In this document: piece by piece, positions 21,792 through 32,345 of the stretch
How positions within the stretch are numbered: the stretch's first letter is position 1
Layout of the letters: each line of letters opens with the position of its first letter
DNA from: Dioszegia crocea
Lineage: Eukaryota; Basidiomycota; Tremellomycetes; Tremellales; Bulleribasidiaceae
Direction: 5' to 3'
DNA: 64,000 nucleotides
Assembly (NCBI GenBank): GCA_001600615.1
Contig: BCKK01000003.1
Location: forward strand, 152,465-216,464
Program-made: the position numbers and the translations under genes
Notes under the pieces: model-generated
The model's database searches: none
Seen by the model: the letters and a program-made list of their open reading frames with translations, nothing else
What the model was told of the DNA's origin: nothing

Positions 21792-24700
21792 ATGGCTCGA
21801 TCCGATACTGAACCCCTCTTGTCATCGCCGCAATCCGAGCGCACCCTATACGATCACGAGGACCGCTTCAGAGACCACCCGATCCGCCTTGATCAATTTA
21901 GGCGGAATGTACGCGTCTGCAAGGCGTTGCTGGGGGTCCTTTTACCCGTCTACCTGGTATTGGAGGTGATCTACTTCGCGTCCCACTCCGGCCTTACTCG
22001 GGGCATCTATGGCAAGCTGGATGTATATGGGAGTGGAGTATCAGCACTCTTGAGCGTAAGTTCAAGCTTGACCCCACTAACATTAGATACTCCTCGTTAC
22101 CCTCTATATCGTCTCCCTCTTCAAACATATCCAAATCCCACATCCCTGTCAATTCCTATCCGACATACCCAACCTACATCTCCATGCCATCTTCACCTTC
22201 TCCACTTTTCTCGGTACCCTGTCCATACTCCTCATCTCACTCTCGCCCAACATCTACTACGCATGGTCGCACTATGCCCTCCAAACCGACGAGGCCTTTG
22301 AAGGCATGTCCACGGTAGAGTCGGTCAAGCTGGGCGTCATTATTCTAGCGTGGCTTATATCTGGAATGATGCGAAGGGGACCTCTCTTGCGCTACGAAGA
22401 AGTGAAGATGGGGACTGGATTCGGCGTCTCAGCTGAGGATGATATCGAGGCCGATCCCACAGGCCCAAACGTGATGGACTGGCAGGGGTGCCCTATCCTA
22501 ACTTTGGTCACTTTGAGTCAGGTATGTTCACCCTAAACACAGCTAATTCAGAACTACCGCCTTGCACGCCGCTCTACCCAAGTCGATCAACTCCAACCGT
22601 CCGACATCCCCCACCTGGAAGAATCCGTCCGTATGGCAGGTGTCAACCCTACCCTCTTTGCCGATATCAAACTCGGCGCAAAGCGTACAGTGACGGGTTG
22701 GATGGTGCTCAAATCAGTCTGGTGGCCGAGGAAATGGAGTTTGGTCATCTGTGAGTCATCTTCTGGCGTAGCTGATTAGGCCTCTGCCTCGAGTCTATAG
22801 GTATGGCATTCAGTTTTCTGCAGATCTTCGCCATGTTCCAATTGATCCGAACGTTCGATCAGCCATTTGGGTCCGATCACACCTACGCCTATCTCCTCTG
22901 TGGCTGTCTGTTCATTGGACAAGTAATGGAAACTATCCTTTCAGCAATGGTATGGGCGATTGAAAAGTACTCTCTGAACGAGCCAATCCGGATGACTCTA
23001 TCTTCTCTGGTGAGTCCCCATCCAACACCGCTAATTCCAGCTCTTCCAAAAGATCCTCGTCACGGCCGATGTCAAAGCGATGGACTCTCAACATCTCACC
23101 GATAAAGATCGCGAAGCAAACAAGGGCAGAAGCCAAATTTTGAATCTCCTCATGATTGATTCTGAAAAGATCAGCACGATAGGCGGTCGGATCTGGGCCA
23201 TATCCAATGCCTTCATTTCTCGTAAGTTCTGACTAGTCCAAGCTGATGTAGTCATCCTTGGCGGTATATTCTTGTGGCAGATGCTTGGAATTAGCGCGTT
23301 AGCTGGGATAGCCTGTATTCCCGCTACGGCTCCATTAGCCTATTGGAACTCCAAGATGATCTACAGTGAGTCTTACTTCGACTTGGCTGACTTAGAATGC
23401 GATAAGGTCTGGGCACGGACGCGAGATGCTCGGACTTCAGCTACGAAGGAGTATCTGACCAGTATCAAACCTATCAAAGTGGGTCCAAGCTTTACTCTGC
23501 TTACCCCAGCTCAACGCGTGGGAACCATACTTCCAACGAAGGATCAAAGCTCTGAGGAAGACAGAAGTTGTGTAAGTCAACCCTAAATCAGAGCTAAGAC
23601 CAGATGGCAACGATGGCGCTACACCCTAGGGACAATCTTCAACATTATTGCCGAGCAAACCCCCACTATCGCCGTCTGCGTCATTTTTGTCGTCCATACC
23701 AAGGTATTAGGCCACACGCTCGATCCCGCTACGGGTTTTATTACATTCTCAGTGTAAGTCAAAGTCTGAACCTGGCTCACTTTAGATTCAACCGAGTCAA
23801 AGGTGCCCTGTCAAGCCTTCCCGATTCCATCCAATCATTCTTGCAAATCAAGATATCGCTCAACCGCCTCGTGACTTTTTGGAATCAAGCCGAGATCGAT
23901 CACAGCGCCGCGGACGAGGCGGATGAGCCGAAGTTTGAAAACGCTACGGTCACTTGGCCCGCTGCGGACGATGCGGAGGAGCTAGCCAAATCTCAAGCCT
24001 TCCGCCTTAAAGATGTCAATGTCACCATACCAAAGAATGGGTTCACCCTCATTTGCGGTTCTCTAGGATCCGGAAAGTCACTTCTTGTAAGTCCACCCAC
24101 CCCTGGTCTCGCTAACCCCAGCTACGAGCATTACTAGGCGAGGCGGTCGTAGAGTCAGGCCGAGTCTTCGCCCCTCGAAGCAAACCCAACACCACACCTA
24201 TCAACGGCTCAACAATTGATCGGAATTGGACTGCCGAAACATGGCTCGAAGACTCTGTCGCTTTTGCCCCGCAACAAGCGTTCATCCGACACGGCACCAT
24301 CCGCGATAACATCCTGCTCGGTCAACCCATGTGGAGAGCTAGGTACAACCAAGTTCTGTCCCAGTGCTCTCTGTTATCCGACCTAGACGTTTTGGACGAA
24401 GGAGATATGACTGAAGTAGGCGAAGGGGGAGTAACATTGGTACGTCCACATTTGACCCAGCTAACATCCAGAGCGGAGGTCAAAAAGCCCGAATCAACCT
24501 TGCGCGATGTATCTACTCTCGCGCTCGGACCGTTTACCTGGACGACATCCTCTCTGCCGTGGACGCACATACCGCCCAGCACATCCTGGCTGAATGCTTC
24601 CGAGGCCCACTGGTCCGTCATCGCACATTCATCCTCGTCACCCATCACGTAAGGCTCTGCCTCCCCGCAGCAGATTTCGTCATCACCCTCAACCACGGTC

Positions 24701-27347
24701 GAGTCCAACAAGCCTGCTCTGCTGTCGAAGTCGTCCTCGATGATTATTCCGAACCCACCAGTCCTCGCATCCCTACCACCAGCGCAAAACTCCAACCCGC
24801 CCTGAAAGGCAATGATACAGTTTTACGAAACGTCTACACCAAGGAGCACAGAGCGATCGGACGCGTATCTTCCAACCACTACATGCTCCTCCTCTCCGCC
24901 GCTGGAGGTATCGCGTACTGGTCGTTCCTCGGTACCATCATCGCCAGTGCACGCGGCGCGTCTGTCATGGGCCAATCTGTCCTAGCGGACTGGACAGCCC
25001 AAATGGATGCGGCCAATCTGGACCACTACATCACTCTCTACCTCGCTCTTACGTTCCTCACTAGTCTCCTCGGTGGAGTTAGGTGGATCTGGCTGTACGG
25101 TGTGGGGAATGTGGGAATGTACAACAGGGGTTGTAGGGTGATTCATGATCTACTCTTGGATCGTCTGTCCGCTGCTCCGCTTCAATTCTTCGAGAGCACA
25201 CCGACGGGCAGATTGTTAAATGTCATTGGGCAAGATCTGTGGAAGATTGACTCCGAGTCTGGAGATAACGTTGGACGTACGTGTAAGCTAGAGCATTGCT
25301 GATTATAGGCGGGCTATTCCAAGGAACGACGACTCTCACCGCCAGTGCCATTGTTTGCTATTACCAGCCTGTACGTTCCGCCCATTGCCAAGCTAATTTC
25401 AGCGCTTGTTCATCGTCCTGCTTATTCTTGGCGTTCCATTCTTCTTTGCCAACAATGTGTAAGTCCAAGATGTACACCGCTAATGTACAGCCTACGTAAA
25501 TTGCGCGCAGACATCCGCAGAGCATGTCTCATTTCGTACTCACCCCTTGTCTCGCTCTTCAACGATACTATCGATGGCGTCGTCATGGTCAGAGCGTAAG
25601 TGTACGTAGTTTATCTTGGCTGATCGCCAGTTTCGGCCTCGGCGCCATCATGAAAGAGTCACTGATTACACTTACGAATCAAGAAAAGAAGAACTGGGTC
25701 GCAGATTGGCATAGTACGTTATGTCCTTACCTAATATCGCCTTTGCTCGTGCTGATCTCAGCATTCCAATGGGCCAGAATAGTCATGCAGTCAATGACAG
25801 CGGTCGTTATCACGGCAACGGGAGTCTTACTCGTCCAAACCGACATTTCAGCATCGAAAGCAGGATTCATCCTCACTTTCGCACTTATGATATCTTCCGG
25901 TGAGTATCTGCCATAGCTGTCGTGCACATAACTGATTTCTCGCCAGGATTGTTTGATCTACTCGAACGCGCCACATCGACAGAACAGACGTTTGTCAGTG
26001 CTGAGCGGATCAATTCTTGTAAGTTGACAAACCCATGCGCATGGACTAGCAAGCTTATATCCCAGACATTCAAATGAATGATCAAGAACCGCAAGGTGGT
26101 CTGGTGCCCTCTGCTTCTTGGCCGGAGCAGGGGAACATCCGGATCCGAGATTTGAGAGTCAAGTATGCCCCGGATTTGCCGGAAGTGTTGCATGGTGTAT
26201 CAGTGGACATACCTGTAAGTACACCATCAGCTTCTCGACCCTGATTCGCTTACGGGGATCCTCAAGCTGACTGTATAGGCGGGACAGAGAGTTGGGCTGG
26301 TCGGAGCGACAGGATCTGGGAAATCGACCTTGGCACTTAGTCTGTTTAGAGGGAATCAGCAAACGGGAGGTTCTATTGAGATTGACGGACAGGGTGAGCT
26401 AGATATTTTGCCTTCGAGATTTGTGGCGACAATCAAGCTGACAATGATAGACATTGCCGGTCTGGCTCTGTCGGAGTTGAGAGGCAGACTCAATATGGTC
26501 GTTCAGGACAGCAATCTCTGTTCGGGTACCCTAAGGGATACGCTCGACATCACAGGAATGCGAGGTGAGCTTTCAGCAGCGCTTCATGAGTGGTGTCTGA
26601 CATAAGCTTACATCTCAGACGACCAAGAGATCTTTGATGCCCTTCGCAGAGTCCACCTCTTGCCATCTGCTTCTGAAACCAGCCTCGCCAGCGACACCGA
26701 GCCATCGTCAAGGGTCAACCCTTTTGCCGATCTCAGCACTTTTGTCGCTGTGGAAGGTGCCAATTTCAGTCAGGGACAACGTCAGCTCTTGTGTTTGGCT
26801 AGGGCACTCTTGAAGCGGTCAAGGATCTTGGTCATGGATGAGGGTGAGCTTCATCGTACTGGTTCTCGAGTCAAAGTACGGGCTCAGCTGACTCCTGTAG
26901 CGACTTCTTCCGTCGACTTCGAGTGAGTCGTTTTACCTATTCCTATTAGACAGCTTGGTCTCGTGCTGACACCTCAGAATGGACGCAAAGATCACCGCAA
27001 CAATCAAAGAATGCTTTGCGGGTATGACGATGTTGGTTATTGCTCATCGACTTGCTACGATTATGCACTTGTAAGTTGTGCTCAAGACTTGTAACCGATC
27101 GGCTTTCACAGAATCGGGCAAATGCTGATGAAAAAAGTGATAAGGTAATCGTGCTTGAAGCTGGTCGTATCTTGGAAGAGGGTGAGTTGGCCCGTTCAGG
27201 ATTTCTTCGAGAAACATCTGAGACAAGCTGACCTGTCCAGGCCGTCCTTCTGATCTCATTGCTGATCGATCCTCGGCTTTCTTTGCCCTGTGTATGGCTC
27301 AAGGCAAAGAGGAATTCGAAAATCTAGCCGCGATGGCGAGGGCGTGA
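21792..27347 (+). CDS. ABC transporter, subfamily C (MRP/YCF1/YOR1 type)
   Basis: A full-size transporter split into more than 20 exons runs from [12 protein letters not shown] to TGA 27345-27347. Two transmembrane domains each precede a nucleotide-binding domain, and extra N-terminal membrane helices ([18 protein letters not shown] and following) suggest a TMD0. NBD1 has Walker A GSLGSGKS (24057-24080), Q-loop APQQAFI, signature [13 protein letters not shown] (intron just before it) and Walker B TVYLDD, in which Asp replaces the catalytic Glu, as is usual for ABCC NBD1. NBD2 has Walker A GATGSGKS (26303-26326), signature [15 protein letters not shown], Walker B RILVMDEATSSVD and switch IAHRLAT. 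Such pumps export glutathione conjugates and drugs at the vacuolar or plasma membrane; the substrate here is unknown. Most introns measured are 30-35 nt. Confidence 0.92.
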
Positions 27348-27461
27348 TCAATGCGGACGATCTGATCGGACACATGTGTAGTTTGTATATAGATCATAGA
27401 TTCCGACCTGACCCATTTGTACATACTGTATCGATACTACTAGACTTCCTATTCCTTTCGA

Positions 27462-28882
27462 CTAACTGGCATTGAGGACTGCGCTCGGTGTCAAACCGTT
27501 CGCTTTTAGTGTCTTGCGCATATCGTCTCTGCTGAAGGTTTTTCTGATTCGTCAGCTTACGTGCCTCCAGGGACAATCCCGCGCGAGGTGTGGCTATGAA
27601 CTGACCTAGGGAATGTAGACGCAAATGTGACCGTATCGACGTGATATGCCAAGTTCTCACTCGCGACCCATTCCGCAACATCCACCAAAGCTAAATTGGT
27701 CAGCTTGCTCACCCACCCTTGGCGTAGTTCCGGCGAACTCACTAGATTCAGAGGGGAAAGTCTTGGTCAGAGGCGCCCCTCCCGCACTGAGCCGAACTTG
27801 CAATCTAGTCTGAGGATTGTCCGCCGAGCTAGTCGTAGGTTTCGCAGCCGCAGGAGCTGCAGCGGGGGCAGCCGCAGGTGGTGGGGCTTGTCCATCGCGT
27901 AGAGCCTTCTCCCGAGCTGCCTTCTGGGCACGTTCCAGCTTATCCGCCTGAGGTGTCAGCTTTGGCTCAACCTGGTGGGGGGCAATGGAGCTGACTCACC
28001 TCGATCTGCGCCTTAGCCTTCGCACGAGCCTTTGCATCCTCCACCTTCTCTCGCTTCTTCCGATCTGCCTCTTTCTGCATTTCCTTCATTTCCATATCTT
28101 CCTTGATCTTGCTCATGTCTTGCCCGGCCTTGCGTCTCAGGATCTAGGAGGTGTCAGTTTAAGCTAGGGCTTGGATAGCAAGCACGAGTGCAACAACTCA
28201 CATCATTTGCCCGGTTCTCCTTGGCATCCGCCTTAGCCTGGACTGCGCGTTTCTCCGCCATCTTCTCGCGCAACTCCTGCAGCTTAGCCTTCTTTTCCTC
28301 CTCAGTCAAGGGCTTGATCTAGTCCGTCAGCTCACATCTTCACAACTCAGGAGCGGATAGGAGGACGGCAGCTCACCTCGTCCGTAGATTCTTCAAATTC
28401 CTGGTGCCCACTCTTCTCAGCGTGGAAACTAGCAGTAGCTGAAGATCGGAATATCTTGCCACATTCCGAGCACTTGATCGACTGCGCTATCAGCTGTAAT
28501 CCAGGTCGTCGAGGGATCTATTAACTCACATTGGCGGTAGGCTCTTCTGAAGCTCCCGTCTTCTTGACGTGAATCTTGAGCGCTTCCGAATCCTCATCAG
28601 CCGAATCGACATCTTCGGGCTGTTCGCCTGCTTCAGGGATGGGATTGTCGGAGTTGGCGAGCAGGTGATCCATTGCCGGCTAAAAGGTCAGCTTGACTGC
28701 ATCTGTCTCCCACCACAGATCATTATGAAGCATACCTGCAAGCCAGCCCTCTTGGTCGCCTTCAGTGCCCCTGTCCTGTCAGCTCGTGTTCTACCGAAAC
28801 AACCAGTTCTGCGTGTAAGCTTACAATCAATCCTGGGCTCCTCAAACCCCATAGCTACCAGCTGCTGCTTATCGGACGACAT
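27462..28882 (-). CDS. UBA-zinc finger-UBX protein (UBXN1/SAKS1 type)
   Basis: From ATG 28882, exon 1 (MSSDKQQLVAMGFEEPRID) splices to WALKATKRAGLQPAMDHLLA, completing an N-terminal UBA domain for ubiquitin binding. A C2H2-like finger follows (IKCSECGKIFRSSATASFHA, then EKSGHQEFEES) with the UBXN1 hallmark EIKPLTEEEKKAKLQELREK. A long charged coiled coil comes next, then an Ala/Pro spacer and the C-terminal UBX domain (TRLQVRLSAGGAPLTKTFPS, STFPRKTFSRDDMRKTL) ending at TAG 27464-27462. UBX proteins recruit Cdc48/p97 to ubiquitinated substrates in proteasomal and ER-associated degradation. The last intron uses a GTCAGT donor. The gene converges on the ABC transporter (114 bp between stops) and diverges from PTRHD1. 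Confidence 0.9.
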
Positions 28883-29035
28883 CTTATCAGTATTTCAAAG
28901 ACAAGGTATGGAATGATCGACGAAAGAGGGCTCAACGCTACCGTCAACGCCCTCGACACCGTCCGGGCATCACCGGATGCGCACGGGCCTAGGCCAAAAG
29001 CGCTTCTCGCGCTCTTTCAGCTCTTGTAACTATAC
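28883..29035. promoter_or_regulatory. Divergent promoter, UBX gene and PTRHD1-like gene
   Basis: A short spacer between opposite start codons (153 bp, or 264 bp if the downstream PTRHD1 start is used). It contains GGCCTAGGCC, a 10-bp perfect palindrome, near 28988. Its role is unknown. Confidence 0.35.
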
Positions 29036-29731
29036 ATGCCGCTCAGACACTGTTTTCACTCAAGAAGCCTGCTGAAGCTTCCTCGACTCCGTGTCAGAGG
29101 GTCTGAGCTCCATCGTCGAGTTTCAAGCGTCAAATTTCATGGGGAAATGGCCACGATATCACGCGGAGAGCAAGACCCGCCAAAGCCTACCGGTCTGGTC
29201 ATGCAGATCATCCTCAGGCGAGACCTGCTGACTGTATGTCTGATCTTTCCGACCAGCGGAAGGGAGATGTATTGACGAGCCAGAAACACGAGTGGCCGGT
29301 AGGCCCACTTCTCGCACAATCCGCCCACGCAGCAACGGCTGTTCTACACCTACATCGCGATCATCCAGATGTCAAGCGGTACCTCGAAGGCGATGACGGG
29401 AGGGGTTGGGAAGTGATGCGGAAAGTGACTTACGAAGTGAGCTATGTGATACCCATATGCGTTCTATCGTGCTCATGGCTGACTACTTCAGGTCGCAGAT
29501 GAAGCTGCTCTGCGTGGCCTCGCTGACAAGCTGAACGCTCTCGCTCCGAAAGTCCTGTATCACCTCTGGATGGAGCAGCCGTAAGATTTCTCTTTCCGAC
29601 ATTCTATTCGGATCTGTACAGCTTACACTTTCAGAGAAAACACCCCGACAGCTCTTGCGATAGTCCCGAACAAACGACCGAAACAGCTCAAAAAGGCAAT
29701 GGATGAGTCTGGCTGCGAGTTGTTCCGATAG
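29036..29731 (+). CDS. PTRHD1-type peptidyl-tRNA hydrolase (PTH2 fold)
   Basis: Four exons end at TAG 29729-29731. The conserved core reads LVMQIILRRDLL, then WPVGPLLAQSAHAATAVLHL, HPDVKRYLEGD, VTYEVADEAALRGLADKLNA and LYHLWMEQPENTPTALAIVP, matching the PTRHD1 branch of the bacterial/archaeal-type Pth2 fold, which acts on or near peptidyl-tRNA; activity of PTRHD1 proteins is not well established. The product is about 145 residues from ATG 29147 (MATISRGEQ), or 182 from ATG 29036. The extra 37 residues (MPLRHCFHSRSLLKLPRLRV and following) are Arg/Ser/Leu-rich without acidic residues until near the end, like a mitochondrial presequence, so both starts may be used. Confidence 0.87.
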
Positions 29732-30069
29732 CTGCGATCTCGACACTCGTTCGATCCCGCACCACCTTGTCCAGCGGGTGCGTTCGATCTGCACCCGCCT
29801 GATAATCTGGACCACCTGCAGAAACCCTATCACAGGTCTCAGGTCAAGTCATAGGAGTATATACATGCTGTCTTGGCTTCCATCGGGGAGCGGCGGATGT
29901 GTCCCTCTACAAGCAGAAAGTTGGTATAGGGGATCTCTAGGCGCAGTGCGAATAGATATGCACGATAAACTTGGCGCTGATCTGTCTTAATATCGCCTCG
30001 ATCTACTCACGTCAGCCTCGTCCCAATCCAAGCACAAGCGTCAAGCCCCGACTCACTTCTGCTGACTGC
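29732..30069. other. Intergenic, no gene seen
   Basis: A convergent spacer between the PTRHD1-like gene and the former 3' end of the F-box gene. No supported coding or RNA feature is seen. Confidence 0.4.
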
Positions 30070-30200
30070 TCAAATCCACGCCCGCCAGTCCGTCAACACT
30101 TTCCAAGCTGCTGCGCCAACTTCAACTCCTCGTCTCCCCCAGTCGTCCTCTTCACCCACGCCCTCAACCGCCCTCATCTGTCGAATAACAGCCAGGGGCA
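30070..30200 (-). pseudogene. Separated 3' end of the F-box gene, cut off by the MITE
   Basis: On the minus strand, the sequence left of the transposon continues the F-box reading frame exactly if the element and one target-site copy are ignored. After ...VPL come 40 further codons, including RQMRAVEG, EEDDWGRRGVEV and WKVLTDWRAWI, and then TGA at 30072-30070. No stop interrupts this stretch. It is now unreachable in frame because the transposon end supplies an earlier stop. Confidence 0.75.
30193..30200. repeat. Target-site duplication CAGGGGCA, left copy
   Basis: The 8 bp CAGGGGCA directly abuts the left end of the MITE. The identical 8 bp lies at 30521-30528 directly after its right end. 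An 8-bp duplication is typical of hAT-superfamily transposition. Confidence 0.85.
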
Positions 30201-30520
30201 TAGTGCTCTCCAAAAATGTTGATGTCTGGAATGATATTGATATATCAGCAATATCAGGACCTTAACGCATATTGATATATCATATCAGTCCTTAAGTGAT
30301 ATTGATATGATGCTGATATTGCCTGAAGGCTCCTTAAGTGATATAAATGCGATATATTCCCCATTTTTGAGTGATATATCAGCAAATATATCATATCAGG
30401 GTGTTTACTGATGTTGATATATGAATTCATTCCTTAGCTGATATTGATGTGATGTTGATATCCGGTCGAGGTCCCAAAATGATATTGATATGATATTGAT
30501 ATATCATTTGGAGAGCACTA
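30201..30520. mobile_element. hAT-like MITE, 320 bp, inserted in an F-box gene
   Basis: The element is bounded by perfect 14-bp terminal inverted repeats, TAGTGCTCTCCAAA at 30201-30214 and its reverse complement at 30507-30520, flanked by the 8-bp direct repeat CAGGGGCA. The interior is AT-rich and made of repeated, self-complementary TGATATTGATATATCA-like units, unlike all surrounding DNA. It has no coding capacity, so it is a non-autonomous element. Terminal repeat length plus 8-bp duplication points to the hAT superfamily (inference). Intact ends and a perfect duplication suggest recent insertion. Confidence 0.85.
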
Positions 30521-32196
30521 CAGGGGCACCGCCGCTCCCCTAAACTCCGCCATGTGGTGCCAAGCTGGCTCGGTCTGCACTGTCCTGAAAGCTACTTGCT
30601 TCGCGTAATATCGGCACGATACGCTGTCGCACCAGGCCTTCTCCCCACTTCCGCCCACGAACATGATACCTGCACATTTGCAGTTACGCATCACTGCAAC
30701 GCCTTTCCGCGGTGTCATCTGGCGTACAAAGAATCGAGCATGTAGGAGCTCGCTGTCGTCTCCGGTTGATGCGCTTTGTGGTCGTATTGATCGTATCAAG
30801 GTTGTACCTATTTTCGGCCGCTCGATCTGGTGTAGAGGACCAGCAAAGCTGACTTTAGATTGTCGCTCAACAAAACCGAAATGAATGAAGTGGAGCTTGG
30901 GGTGGCTTCGGAGGAAGGTCGCAAAGGCTGGAGGGAGTACAGGAACTGTACCGTCGATTACCACGTATACCAGCTGCCTCTTCGATGGATCACGATGGTC
31001 GAAGCACTCGAGATATAGCTTTTCCAAAGTTGGTATGATCGGCAACGTGAGTACAGTCTACACATGTCAGCTGGTATGTATTCACCATGTGAAATCCTAC
31101 TCACGGGAAGTCGAGGGTGAGTATAATCCACCGACAGCCTACGCATACTCGGCAGATCGACCGAATCTTTACGATGACGTTTCATCGCTAACGCCAAGTT
31201 TGCGCCCTCGCCGTTCCAACAGAGATCTGTGAGATGTTGTCGACTGCGAAGCTGTGTGAAGATGGCGTCGATAGACTCCGGCTCGAGATCGTACAAGCCA
31301 GGCCAGGACGACACTAGACTTAGTGTAAGTAGACGTACTCCGAAGTCGATCTGAAATATATCCAGATCAGGGCTGTTCTTGAGGAGATCGGCAATTGTGA
31401 ACAAGGCGTCATCGTCCGGGTACCACCAATGGGATCTCACGGTATTGAGGCAATGTAGTTCGCGCAAAGCGGTACGTATCGTGAAAGTAGGAGGATCTTC
31501 CGGAAGTTCCATTTCGATTCGGTAAGGAAACGCAGCTCGTGGTCCCAGTGTGAAAGACAGGAAGCTCAGCATTGGTGCATTGAGCAGGATGGGAGGAAGT
31601 ACGCCGATGAATCGTATGACGCCGAGGTCGAGGTGAGTGAGAGAGGAGAATCGAATGGCAGGCTCGACCACGATCGCCAGAGGTGCGCCGCAGCCGCACA
31701 CAACTTCCAAGCCAAATGCCAAGCTTTCATGCAGTGCTGACGCTGTCGATGCCATCGATCCCCCGATTCTCGACGAGGTCTGAATATCGAGGCGCAGAAT
31801 CGAGTTGCAAACATTTCTCAGCAGCGTAAGAAAATGCTCCTCGTCCCCCTGCATGTCTCTCAAACTGAGCGTTTTCACCATTTTCCACTTGGTCGGATCC
31901 GCCGCGCCGATTGCCAACAGTTGTGTTAGGCCCGCCTCGAAGCGAAGCATCCGCCGTTCTGAATCTTTTGGCTCGGTATCTATATTCCAAATCCAACTCA
32001 GGTCCCGGTAGTCGCCATCCTCCGGTGTGGTCAGGTCGATATGCCGCCAGATGGCCGTTTCGGCCGCGGGAGCAAAGAGACTGCCAACGCGAGCGAAAGC
32101 TAGAGCTGTAAGACGATCGAGGTGACTGGCGATTTGGAGTAGGATCTCGAGAGGGACATGAGTCTGGGCAGCGGGTGGCGGGCGGATGGATGTCAT
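30518..32196 (-). CDS. F-box protein, C-terminus truncated by transposon insertion
   Basis: Exon 1 (32196-31105) and exon 2 (31057-30518) encode 543 residues. The F-box lies near the start (HVPLEILLQIASHLDRLTAL, then AETAIWRHIDL). A long leucine-rich region follows, as in the related gene at 1-1550, with the intron at the same place and matching second-exon blocks. It is a presumed SCF substrate receptor of unknown target. The stop codon TAG (30520-30518) consists of the first three bases of the MITE terminal repeat. Without the insertion the frame would run 40 codons further to 30070. It diverges from the DHCR24-like gene. Whether the shortened protein works is unknown. Confidence 0.82.
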
Positions 32197-32345
32197 GTCG
32201 GTCGAAAGAGTGGCGGTATAATCCAGGAGTACGTGTTGGGGCTGGCGATGATCCGATCTAGTCCTCGCGGAAGGGGTCTGAGGTGAGTATGATGTATGAT
32301 CAGATAGAGCGAAGGTGTGTCTAGGTAATTAGGTGAGCGTATGTA

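Noticed and set aside
30203..30518. TA target-site duplication (Tc1/mariner type) for the MITE
   Set aside because: The TA belongs to the inverted repeat itself; outside it there is a perfect 8-bp direct repeat, which fits hAT better.
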